Origin: Flavobacteriaceae bacterium
GTDB taxonomy: Bacteria; Bacteroidota; Bacteroidia; Flavobacteriales; Flavobacteriaceae
Length of the DNA stretch: 7,547 bases
Direction: 5' to 3'
Assembly: GCA_019090365.1 (NCBI GenBank)
Contig: JAHRWC010000358.1
Location: 1 to 7,547, forward strand
Part shown: in pieces, positions 1 to 6,627 of the stretch
Layout of the letters: each line of letters begins with the position of its first letter
How positions within the stretch are numbered: the stretch's first letter is position 1
Made by a program: the position numbers and the translations under genes
Notes under the pieces: generated by a model
Seen by the model: only the letters and a program-made list of their open reading frames with translations
Databases searched by the model: none
Told to the model about the DNA's origin: nothing

Positions 1-1002
1 CTATTTTTTAATCCATTTTGTAAGAAAAGAAGTGTTTTTATTTGTGATTTTTACAAAATATATCCCCTCAGAAAAAGAAGAAACATCAATGTCAATTTTA
101 TCATGAAAAACAGAAGTATAAATTGTTTTTCCTAAAATACTGACTAGTTCAATTTTGTTATTTTCAGTAGAATTAACTTTAGATTCAATCGTAATTATAT
201 TTTCCGAAGGGTTCGGAAATAAAGAAAAATGAAAATTAGATTCTAAATCATTTATATTCAAATTTCCACAATCACGTTCTGCATCAAATAATGTTTGTAA
301 TTCAGTAATTGGCTCTATACCATCATTACTCCCTGTTCTTAATGATAATAAAAAGGAAGGATTGCCAAAAGTATCATCAGGCTGTGCAACTTTTACAAAT
401 GCAAATAATGAAGAAGTTCCATTACCTGTACAACGTGAGTCTGCTCCTACCATGTTAGCTCCTTGCATCGCTGCCATTAATTTACAAGCTAAATCTCCTT
501 CAGCAGCAAGAAACGCTGCTTCCATATTATCTAAAACTTCCTGCCCTAGTAAAATATTTCCTTGTATAGAATAATTCGGCCCTGTAATGTGATTCTTATA
601 ATCGTCTGTGGAAGATCCAGTATGCGCTGCTGTCTCCAGATTTTCACCAACTTTTGCAACGATTCCATATTGTCTTAATTGAGGTTGGTTAGAAACGTCA
701 TTATCAATTAACCATTGAATAATTTCACTTGGACTTAAACCCTCATTCATTCTCGCTCTTGCATTTGCTTGATTTGCCGGAACATACCAAGCTTGCGAAT
801 TAATTGCCCCAACACCAGGAAATAATTCTCCTAAAAAATCATCAGTAGGAATATTAAATGCATCTAAATCGACACAGGATGCTCCAGCACTTCCAACTTC
901 TCCAGTTATGGGATCCATTGCTACAATTGAAAAAGTATCTTGACTTCTTACATTAATAATTGTTGAAACAAAAAGAATAATAAAAAGTAGATGATTTTTC
1001 AT
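1..1002 (-). CDS. Secreted DUF1028-family protein with T9SS C-terminal sorting domain
   Basis: A complete 333-residue protein; its TAG stop occupies the first three bases of the window. Residues 1-20 form a signal peptide (Lys near the start, then a hydrophobic stretch LLFIILFVSTII). Residues about 22-230 match the DUF1028 family as I know it: TFSIVAMDPITGEVG at 23-37, AHTGS at 126-130, YSIQGNIL at 144-151 and GADSRC at 186-191. DUF1028 is usually grouped with Ntn-hydrolase-like folds, but its substrate is unknown. Residues about 259-333 are a type A T9SS sorting domain: FPNPSEN at 262-268, then GKTIY, the DVSSFSEGIYFVKI block and a basic end WIKK. The protein should therefore cross the inner membrane by Sec and the outer membrane by T9SS, and be released or anchored at the surface. 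It lies 17 bp after scoB on the same strand and may be co-transcribed. No Shine-Dalgarno site is visible, which is common in Bacteroidota. Domain calls are firm; activity is unknown. Confidence 0.9.
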   Translation of the reverse strand: MKNHLLFIILFVSTIINVRSQDTFSIVAMDPITGEVGSAGASCVDLDAFNIPTDDFLGELFPGVGAINSQAWYVPANQANARARMNEGLSPSEIIQWLIDNDVSNQPQLRQYGIVAKVGENLETAAHTGSSTDDYKNHITGPNYSIQGNILLGQEVLDNMEAAFLAAEGDLACKLMAAMQGANMVGADSRCTGNGTSSLFAFVKVAQPDDTFGNPSFLLSLRTGSNDGIEPITELQTLFDAERDCGNLNINDLESNFHFSLFPNPSENIITIESKVNSTENNKIELVSILGKTIYTSVFHDKIDIDVSSFSEGIYFVKITNKNTSFLTKWIKK

Positions 1003-1019
1003 TGTATTGATTATTTAGA

Positions 1020-1679
1020 TTATGAAATATCCATTTCCGGAATATCTCCTTCAATGATTAAATTACCTTCAGTTGCATTTTTAATATCTTCAACTGAAAC
1101 TCCTGGAGCTCTTTCTAACAATTTAAAAGAACCATTTTCAATTTCCATTACAGCAAGATTACTAACTACTTTCTTAACACAATTCACTCCAGTTAATGGT
1201 AATGAACAATCTTTTAAAAGTTTTGAAGCTCCTGCACGATTGGTATGCATCATAGCAACGATAATATTTTCTGCAGACGCTACTAAATCCATTGCACCAC
1301 CCATACCTTTTACCATCTTACCAGGAATTTTCCAATTGGCAATATCTCCATTTTGAGAAACTTCCATAGCACCTAAAATTGTAAGATCAACATGTTGTCC
1401 TCTAATCATAGAAAAACTAAGAGCAGAATCAAAAAATGATGCTCCTGGAAGCGCTGTTATTGTTTGCTTACCAGCATTGATTAAATCTGGATCTTCATCT
1501 CCTTCAAATGGGAATGGTCCCATTCCTAAGACACCATTTTCACTTTGAAATTCCACATCAATATCATTCTGAACAAAATTTGCTACTAATGTTGGTATTC
1601 CAATTCCAAGATTTACATAGTAACCGTCCTTAACTTCTTTTGCGATTCGCTTTGCGATTTGTTCTTTACTTAATGACAT
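1020..1679 (-). CDS. scoB: 3-oxoacid CoA-transferase, subunit B
   Basis: The beta subunit (219 residues) of a family I CoA-transferase, most likely succinyl-CoA:3-oxoacid CoA-transferase (EC 2.8.3.5), which activates acetoacetate-like acids with CoA from succinyl-CoA in the cytoplasm. The catalytic glutamate sits in the SENG motif (Ser46, Glu47, Asn48, Gly49), where the family forms a glutamyl-CoA thioester. Other family blocks are NLGIGIPTLVANF at 23-35, NAGKQTITALPGASFFDS at 68-85, GMGGAMDLV at 125-133 and MMHTNRAGASKLLKDC at 143-158. Length is normal for a separate B subunit; in mammals both subunits are fused. Its ATG overlaps the last base of the scoA stop codon (TAATG), the usual sign of translational coupling between subunits made in equal amounts. 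The exact acyl substrate (acetoacetate, 3-oxoadipate or other) cannot be read from sequence alone; the SCOT-type assignment rests on motif resemblance. Confidence 0.93.
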   Translation of the reverse strand: MSLSKEQIAKRIAKEVKDGYYVNLGIGIPTLVANFVQNDIDVEFQSENGVLGMGPFPFEGDEDPDLINAGKQTITALPGASFFDSALSFSMIRGQHVDLTILGAMEVSQNGDIANWKIPGKMVKGMGGAMDLVASAENIIVAMMHTNRAGASKLLKDCSLPLTGVNCVKKVVSNLAVMEIENGSFKLLERAPGVSVEDIKNATEGNLIIEGDIPEMDIS

Positions 1680-2380
1680 TAGCTTCTCTTTCTTACGGTT
1701 AATTGTTCAATACGTTTTTCATATGTTGAGCCTTGAAATATTCTTTGTACAAAAATTCCAGGAATATGAATTTGATTAGGATCTAATGTTCCTACAGGAA
1801 CTAATTCTTCTACCTCAGCAACTGTTATTTTGGCTGCACCACACATGTTTGGATTGAAATTACGAGCAGTTCCTTTAAAAATTAAGTTTCCTGCTGCATC
1901 GCCTTTCCATGCTTTTATAAATCCGAAATCAGCTTTAAATGCTTCTTCTAGGATATGCATTTTACCGTTATATTCTCTTGCTTCTTTTCCTTCAGCTACT
2001 TCAGTACCATAACCTGCTGGTGTATAAAAAGCTGGAATACCACTTTGAGCAGCTTGACAACGTTGTGCTAAGGTTCCTTGAGGAATTAATTCAACTTCTA
2101 ATTCGCCACTTAACATTTGGCGTTCAAATTCAGCGTTTTCACCAACATAGGATGAAATCATTTTTTTGATTTGTTTTTTCTGAAGTAATAATCCTAAACC
2201 AAAATCATCGACTCCTGCATTGTTAGAAATACAGGTCACATTTTTTACATTTCTACGTACGAGTTCGGCTATAGAGTTTTCGGGAATACCACTTAATCCA
2301 AATCCGCCTAACATAAAGGTCATACTATCTTGTATTCCTTCACAGGCTACCTGAACATTGGCAACTGTTTTATTAATCAT
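1679..2380 (-). CDS. scoA: 3-oxoacid CoA-transferase, subunit A
   Basis: The alpha subunit (233 residues), partner of the adjacent scoB product. Near the N-terminus is the glycine-rich CoA-binding block [14 protein letters not shown] at 24-37, followed by the family segments [17 protein letters not shown] and [31 protein letters not shown], and [17 protein letters not shown], which lines the active site in this family. The C-terminal part holds [22 protein letters not shown]. Length and motif order fit a complete subunit. The start is the ATG at 2380; [10 protein letters not shown] is a typical N-terminus and no better upstream start is apparent. The gene follows the PBP gene after a 67-bp gap, large enough for its own promoter, though I could not find a convincing one there. 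A 17-bp inverted repeat lies immediately before the start codon. Confidence 0.93.
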   Translation of the reverse strand: MINKTVANVQVACEGIQDSMTFMLGGFGLSGIPENSIAELVRRNVKNVTCISNNAGVDDFGLGLLLQKKQIKKMISSYVGENAEFERQMLSGELEVELIPQGTLAQRCQAAQSGIPAFYTPAGYGTEVAEGKEAREYNGKMHILEEAFKADFGFIKAWKGDAAGNLIFKGTARNFNPNMCGAAKITVAEVEELVPVGTLDPNQIHIPGIFVQRIFQGSTYEKRIEQLTVRKRS

Positions 2381-2381
2381 G

Positions 2382-2398
2382 GGAAAATTTAATTTTCC
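2382..2398. repeat. 17-bp inverted repeat directly upstream of the scoA start
   Basis: The arms GGAAAATT (2382-2389) and AATTTTCC (2391-2398) are perfect reverse complements around one base. In the scoA mRNA the element ends one base before the AUG, and the only Shine-Dalgarno-like bases (AAGGA, 2396-2400) lie at and just beyond its 5' edge. As RNA it could form a 7-bp stem with a 3-base loop. It could be a DNA operator, a translation-control hairpin, or chance in AT-rich DNA. No U-tract follows on the scoA-sense strand, so it is not a convincing terminator for the PBP operon. Confidence 0.5.
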
Positions 2399-2435
2399 TT
2401 AAAATTACAAAAACTGAAACTATTAATCCTTAAAA
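2396..2435. repeat. 9-bp direct repeat in the PBP-scoA gap
   Basis: TCCTTAAAA occurs at 2396-2404 and again at 2427-2435 (TTTTAAGGA on the gene strand). The copies are offset by 31 bp, close to three helical turns, so a regulator could meet them on the same face. The copy nearer scoA overlaps the edge of the inverted repeat. The match is short and AT-rich, so chance is a real possibility. Confidence 0.3.
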
Positions 2436-2447
2436 GAAAATAAGAAT

Positions 2448-4769
2448 TTACAAATCGAATTCATCGGTTGAACCATCATCTGTATTATTCTGGTTTTTCC
2501 ATTTAATACAATCTGTTTCAATGGATAATTTACTTGGTTTTTTAAAGTTTCCTTTAGAAATTCCTAAGTCTTCATTTTTATAACAATCACGCATATATAT
2601 CCCCCAAATTGGAAGTGCCATAGTAGCTCCCTGACCATATCCAGTCGATGAAAAATGTGTAGCTCTATCTTCTCCTCCAACCCAAACTCCTGTTACTAGA
2701 TTAGGGACCATACCCATAAACCAACCATCACTGTTGTTTTGAGTAGTTCCTGTTTTTCCTGCAATTGGATTTGTAAATTCATAAGGATATCCTGTTACTG
2801 CTGCTTTATAAACAGGAGCATTCACTGCCCAAGAAGTTCGTAATCTAGATCCTGAACCCGATTGGGTAACCCCTTCCATTAAACTAATAGTAACATAGGC
2901 TGCTTCTTTACTTATTACATCTTTAGCTTCAGGTACATTTTGATATAAAATTGTTCCGTTTTTATCTTCTATTCTTGTAACTAATGTAGGTTTTATGTAC
3001 ACACCTTCATTAGCAAAAGCACTATAAGCACCAACCATTTCAAATAAAGATACGTCTGGAGTACCTAAGGCAATCGAAGGAGCTGCAGGTATATTTTCAG
3101 TATCAACACCCATTTTCTTTATTAATTCAATCACTGGTTTTGGACCAACTCTGTCTATTAATCTTGCTGTAACCGTATTAATAGATTGTGCTAAAGCAGA
3201 TTTTAATGAAAGCATTCCTCCATATTTACCTCCAGAGTTTTTTGGTGTCCAAGGCTTTAATAAACCATATTTTCCTGCTTCAATGGTATATTGAGTATTT
3301 GGCAATGTATCACAAGGAGACATATGCATTTGATCAATAACAGTAGCATAAACAAAGGGTTTAAAAGTGGAACCAATTTGACGTTTCCCTTTTTTAACCA
3401 TGTCATATTTAAAATGCCTATAATCTATTCCTCCTACCCATGCTTTTACCTCTCCAGTTTGAGGAGTCATTGACATAAGTGATGCTTGTAAAATAGATTT
3501 ATGGTAACGAATAGAATCTAATGGAGTCATTAAAGTATCTATTTCATTTCTTTTACCGCTCCATGAAAAAATCTTCATTTTAGTTTTCTTACTAAAACTT
3601 GCTATAATTTCTTTTTCACTTTTTCCTTGTTTCTCTAGTTCACGCCAACGATCACTTCTTCGCATTGCTGAATTTAATATCGATTCAATTTCAGATTCAT
3701 TAATGTCTCTAAAAGGAGCCGTTTTATTCTTTTTATTTTGCTTGTCAAATTCTTTTTGAAGTTTTGAGATGTGTTGATCTACAGCGCTTTCTGCATTTTT
3801 TTGCATTTCAGCATTTATAGTTGTGTGAATTTTTAATCCGTCACTATAAATATTATAACTTGATCCATCTGTTTTTGGGTTTTCTTTAATCCAATCGTGC
3901 ATAAAAGAACGTGTGTATTCTCTAAAATAAGTTGCTATTCCTTCATCATGACCTTGAGGCGTAAAAGTAATTTCTAAGGGTAATGCTTGTAATGAGTCCT
4001 TAACTTCTTCTGAAATAAAATCGTATTTTTCCATCTGACTTAACACTACATTACGTCGATTTCTTACACCTACAGGGTTTTTAACCGGGTTGTATAATGA
4101 TGAATTTTTAAACATTCCAACTAAAATAGCAGATTCCATTACAGACAAATCTATAGGAGGTTTATCAAAATAAATGTGCGCAGCAGATTCAATTCCAATG
4201 GCTTGATTTAAAAAATCATACTCATTAAAATACATGGTAATAATCTCTTCTTTGGTGTAACGACGTTCAAGACGAATCGCAATCACCCATTCTTTTATTT
4301 TTTGTTGTGCTCTAGCTAATTTATTACGAGAAGCACCATCTGTAAAAAACAGTTTTGCTAATTGTTGTGAAATTGTACTTGCTCCACCCCTTGATCCTAA
4401 AAAGGCAAAAGCCCTTACTGTACCTCTAGCATCAATCCCAGAATGATCATAAAATCGAACATCTTCAGTTGCTATTAATGCATTTACTAAGTGTGCTGGT
4501 AAATCTTCATATTGAACAGGTGTTCTATTTTCTTTATAAAATTTTCCAAGTGTTTTTCCATCAGAAGCGATGATTTCAGTAGCTAGATTTTTTTCAGGAT
4601 TTTCTAGACTAGTTTCATCAGGTAAGCTTCCAAAAAGTCCCCAAGAAGCTGATAAAAATAAAAGGAATATAAAGCCTATTCCTATGAAAAATATTTTCCA
4701 AAAGGTTTTTTTGTGTTTGTTTTGTGAATCTTGAACTGGATTCTTTTTTTTAACTTGTTTTTTTGCCAT
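2448..4769 (-). CDS. Class A penicillin-binding protein (PBP1A type), bifunctional glycosyltransferase/transpeptidase
   Basis: A complete 773-residue inner-membrane enzyme that polymerises lipid II into glycan strands and cross-links the peptides in the periplasm. The basic cytoplasmic head is residues 1-22 and the membrane anchor is about 24-46. The GT51 glycosyltransferase domain covers about 65-240, with catalytic Glu102 in EDVRFYDHSG, GGASTISQQLAK at 128-139, and the QKIKE motif (156-160) giving the second Glu160. The transpeptidase domain has all three signatures: STFK at 467-470 (nucleophile Ser467, Lys470), SIN at 529-531 and KTG at 672-674, followed by TTQNNSDGWFMG. Between the two domains lies a lysine/glutamate-rich linker at about 330-420. 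The C-terminus is acidic (DDGSTDEFDL). Length is normal for the family, and nothing suggests loss of activity. It starts 5 bp after gldH with no visible Shine-Dalgarno site, so translation is probably coupled. Whether it should be called PBP1A or 1C-like cannot be settled by eye; the intact KTG and overall layout favour 1A. Confidence 0.96.
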   Translation of the reverse strand: MAKKQVKKKNPVQDSQNKHKKTFWKIFFIGIGFIFLLFLSASWGLFGSLPDETSLENPEKNLATEIIASDGKTLGKFYKENRTPVQYEDLPAHLVNALIATEDVRFYDHSGIDARGTVRAFAFLGSRGGASTISQQLAKLFFTDGASRNKLARAQQKIKEWVIAIRLERRYTKEEIITMYFNEYDFLNQAIGIESAAHIYFDKPPIDLSVMESAILVGMFKNSSLYNPVKNPVGVRNRRNVVLSQMEKYDFISEEVKDSLQALPLEITFTPQGHDEGIATYFREYTRSFMHDWIKENPKTDGSSYNIYSDGLKIHTTINAEMQKNAESAVDQHISKLQKEFDKQNKKNKTAPFRDINESEIESILNSAMRRSDRWRELEKQGKSEKEIIASFSKKTKMKIFSWSGKRNEIDTLMTPLDSIRYHKSILQASLMSMTPQTGEVKAWVGGIDYRHFKYDMVKKGKRQIGSTFKPFVYATVIDQMHMSPCDTLPNTQYTIEAGKYGLLKPWTPKNSGGKYGGMLSLKSALAQSINTVTARLIDRVGPKPVIELIKKMGVDTENIPAAPSIALGTPDVSLFEMVGAYSAFANEGVYIKPTLVTRIEDKNGTILYQNVPEAKDVISKEAAYVTISLMEGVTQSGSGSRLRTSWAVNAPVYKAAVTGYPYEFTNPIAGKTGTTQNNSDGWFMGMVPNLVTGVWVGGEDRATHFSSTGYGQGATMALPIWGIYMRDCYKNEDLGISKGNFKKPSKLSIETDCIKWKNQNNTDDGSTDEFDL

Positions 4770-4774
4770 CTATA

Positions 4775-5260
4775 TTACTGTTCAGAGGATATTTCGATAC
4801 TATACCCAACATCTGTTATTCCTTCAAGATTAGAAACGCCTTCTACAGCTCCGTTATTGCGTGCTGCGTGTTCAATTCTAAGAGTATAAATTCCTTCTTC
4901 TGAAAAACGAACCTTTTCCTTATACCATAATTTATTTTCTTTAACACTACCAATACCTGCTCCTAACCATGAGCCATCAGGCTGTGCCATTTTATATTCT
5001 AATGTATCTACAATAAATTTTCCATGAGGAAATTCTATACTTGCAATTAAATACAAGTTGCTGTATTTATACTCATTAGAATTGCGAATGTCAATAAAAA
5101 CATTGTAAAGTTGCAATGAGTCTAATTGTGGTATTTCAAATTCAACAATGTCGTTTTTATTCCAGTTGTTTTCAACAGATTTCGAACTACTCACAACAGT
5201 ATTCGAATTACATGAAATCAAAAATGTAGCTAGTAAAATATAAATAAACCTATTTAGCAT
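4775..5260 (-). CDS. gldH: Gliding motility lipoprotein GldH
   Basis: A 161-residue lipoprotein that matches GldH, one of the Gld proteins needed for gliding in Flavobacterium johnsoniae and linked there to T9SS function. The lipoprotein signal is clear: a hydrophobic stretch (FIYILLATFLIS) with lipobox LISC and lipidated Cys17, followed by Asn-Ser rather than Asp. Conserved family segments are YNVFIDIRNSNEYKYSNLYL (52-71), FPHGKFIVDTLEY (77-89), PDGSWLGAGIG (94-104), HAARNN (131-136) and the C-terminal LEGITDVGYSIE (145-156). The body is predicted mostly beta. The start codon lies inside the 3' end of ricT (11-bp overlap in another frame), and the gene is followed 5 bp later by the PBP gene, so it is the middle gene of a compact operon. 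Its molecular role is not established. Presence of gldH suggests, but does not prove, that the organism glides, because non-gliding relatives keep gld genes for T9SS. Confidence 0.92.
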   Translation of the reverse strand: MLNRFIYILLATFLISCNSNTVVSSSKSVENNWNKNDIVEFEIPQLDSLQLYNVFIDIRNSNEYKYSNLYLIASIEFPHGKFIVDTLEYKMAQPDGSWLGAGIGSVKENKLWYKEKVRFSEEGIYTLRIEHAARNNGAVEGVSNLEGITDVGYSIEISSEQ

Positions 5261-6422
5261 CCCTCTTCTGATTTCTATTTCGGTTACGGTTTCTATTGTT
5301 TCTTCTTTTATTATTATTCCTTTTTTGTTTCGGTTTGTCGAAACGTGTTAGGCTATCTTGCCCAACCACATCACTAAAAATTTGACTATCTGGAACAACA
5401 ACATCTTCTACATATTCTTCAATACTAGCAACTTTATCACCTTTTTGATTAATAGTAATAATTTTATTAGCATTTTCTACAGAAAGCATAAACCAATTCA
5501 TTGCTTTCCCTTCATAAGCATACCAAAGTACACCTTTAAAAATATCAATTTTTATACAAAATGCATTTCCTTTTTCAGTGAATAATTTTTTATCATTCTT
5601 CGGAAACTCTTTTAATGCATCTAAATATGAATCCAACTCATAATTTAAACAGCATTTTAATTTTCCGCACTGACCAGCTAATTTTAAAGGGTTTAAAGAA
5701 AGTTGTTGATAGCGTGCTGCTGAAGTTTTTACCGATCTAAAATCAGTTAACCATGTAGAACAACACAATTCGCGACCACAAGAGCCTATACCTCCAAGTC
5801 TAGAAGCTTCCTGACGGAAACCAACTTGTTTCATCTCAACACGAGTGCTAAATGCTTTTGCAAGATCTTTAATTAGTTGTCTAAAATCTACACGTTCTTC
5901 AGCTGTATAATAAAAGATAACTTTTGAACCATCACCTTGATATTCAATATCAGAGATTTTCATTTTTAATCCTAAATGAATGGCAATTTCTCTAGATCTT
6001 TTCTGTATTTCGCTTTCCTTCTTTCTAGAATTTTGCCAAATATCAATATCTTTTTGTGAAGCTTTTCTATATATTTTTGGAAGTTCATCAACAGCAGTTG
6101 TGTCCTTCTTTTTCTTCATTTGCACTTTAACCAATTCTCCTGTTAAAGTGACGATTCCAATATCATGCCCTGAAGTAGCCTCAGTAGCTACTACATCTCC
6201 AATGGAAAGAGTTACATCTTCTGGCGTTTTATAAAAATGTTTTCTTCCGTTTTTAAAACGTACTTCAACTCCATTAAAAGGTAGACTATTTCCTGGTAGT
6301 GACATATTAGAAAGCCAATCGAAAACCGTCAGTTTATTACATCCATCAGATCCACAAGTCCCATTGTTCTTGCAGCCTTTTGGTTGTCCGTCAGTACCTG
6401 AACTACAACTTGTACAGCCCAT
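5250..6422 (-). CDS. ricT: RicT-type PSP1 domain protein with Cys-rich N-terminus
   Basis: A 390-residue PSP1-family protein. The PSP1 core contains QEASRLGGIGSCGRELCC (204-221) and LSLNPLKLAGQCGKLKCCLNYE (241-262), giving the paired cysteine sets Cys215/220/221 and Cys252/257/258. In Bacillus subtilis, RicT (YaaT) acts with RicA and RicF as an Fe-S-containing complex that promotes RNA cleavage by RNase Y; whether it does so here is inference. The N-terminus has five extra cysteines (3, 6, 17, 23, 28) in a short Gly/Asn/Ser-rich stretch, a form I recognise from Bacteroidota homologues. This supports the ATG at 6422 as the start, and no signal peptide is present. A charged, probably helical segment follows at 101-145. 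The tail (362-390) is very basic and Arg/Asn-rich. It is the first gene of the leftward operon with gldH and the PBP, behind a candidate promoter at 6572-6602 and a leader of roughly 145 nt. Confidence 0.9.
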   Translation of the reverse strand: MGCTSCSSGTDGQPKGCKNNGTCGSDGCNKLTVFDWLSNMSLPGNSLPFNGVEVRFKNGRKHFYKTPEDVTLSIGDVVATEATSGHDIGIVTLTGELVKVQMKKKKDTTAVDELPKIYRKASQKDIDIWQNSRKKESEIQKRSREIAIHLGLKMKISDIEYQGDGSKVIFYYTAEERVDFRQLIKDLAKAFSTRVEMKQVGFRQEASRLGGIGSCGRELCCSTWLTDFRSVKTSAARYQQLSLNPLKLAGQCGKLKCCLNYELDSYLDALKEFPKNDKKLFTEKGNAFCIKIDIFKGVLWYAYEGKAMNWFMLSVENANKIITINQKGDKVASIEEYVEDVVVPDSQIFSDVVGQDSLTRFDKPKQKRNNNKRRNNRNRNRNRNQKRDAK

Positions 6423-6440
6423 ATTTATTTATATATATAG

Positions 6441-6464
6441 CTCTTTTCATTTTGAAAAAAAGAG
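6441..6464 (-). other. Possible hairpin in the ricT leader
   Basis: The arms CTCTTTT (6441-6447) and AAAAGAG (6458-6464) are perfect complements around a 10-base loop. An alternative register pairs TTTTCA (6444-6449) with TGAAAA (6453-6458). It lies about 19 bases before the ricT AUG in the proposed mRNA leader. Being A/U-rich, the stem would be weak. Confidence 0.3.
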
Positions 6465-6513
6465 ACGAAGATTAATTATTATTTTATAATAGTAAATGTA
6501 CCAATTAATTATA

Positions 6514-6527
6514 AAACAAATTTGTTT
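6514..6527. repeat. Perfect 14-bp palindrome in the recA-ricT intergenic region
   Basis: AAACAAATTTGTTT reads the same on both strands. It sits about 45 bp downstream of the proposed ricT -7 element and more than 100 bp upstream of the recA promoter candidate, so it falls inside the ricT leader. A two-fold symmetric site of this size suits a dimeric regulator, but no specific regulator family can be assigned. The surrounding sequence is very AT-rich, which raises the chance of coincidence. Confidence 0.4.
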
Positions 6528-6571
6528 CAAATAGTTCCTTGAAAAGGATACATTCATACATTTATCAAAAG

Positions 6572-6602
6572 CAAAAGTACTTCTTTCAAAGTTGTTGACA
6601 AA
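6572..6602 (-). promoter_or_regulatory. Candidate Bacteroidota-type promoter for ricT-gldH-PBP
   Basis: On the minus strand, a -33 TTTG (6602-6599) is followed after 19 bp by TACTTTTG (6579-6572), an exact match to the Bacteroidota -7 consensus TAnnTTTG with spacing in the accepted range. Transcription would start near 6566, giving a leader of about 145 nt before ricT. This is the best promoter match in the intergenic region; it is a prediction from consensus only. Confidence 0.6.
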
Positions 6603-6614
6603 AAATATCATTCT

Positions 6615-6627
6615 AGGGTTTTTCCCT
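6615..6627. repeat. Small inverted repeat between the two divergent promoters
   Basis: AGGG (6615-6618) and CCCT (6624-6627) flank five T residues. The element lies between the -33 boxes of the ricT and recA promoter candidates, and its last base is the first T of the recA -33 TTTG. It could be an operator touching both promoters, but four-base arms are weak evidence. Confidence 0.25.

Noticed and set aside
1830..2169. Plus-strand open frames opposite scoA
   Set aside because: They are antisense shadows of a well-supported gene, with no recognisable domain or start signal.
2381..2447. A terminator after the PBP gene
   Set aside because: The only hairpin-like element is not followed by a U-tract on the gene strand and lies against the scoA start codon.
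5980..6234. A plus-strand 84-codon hydrophobic frame (phenylalanine/serine-rich) opposite ricT
   Set aside because: The apparent membrane-like composition is produced by reading lysine/glutamate-rich ricT codons backwards.
6595..6600. TTGACA as an E. coli-type -35 box for recA
   Set aside because: No TATAAT-like box follows at 16-18 bp, and Bacteroidota sigma factors use a different consensus. The TTTG/TAACTTAG pair downstream fits better.
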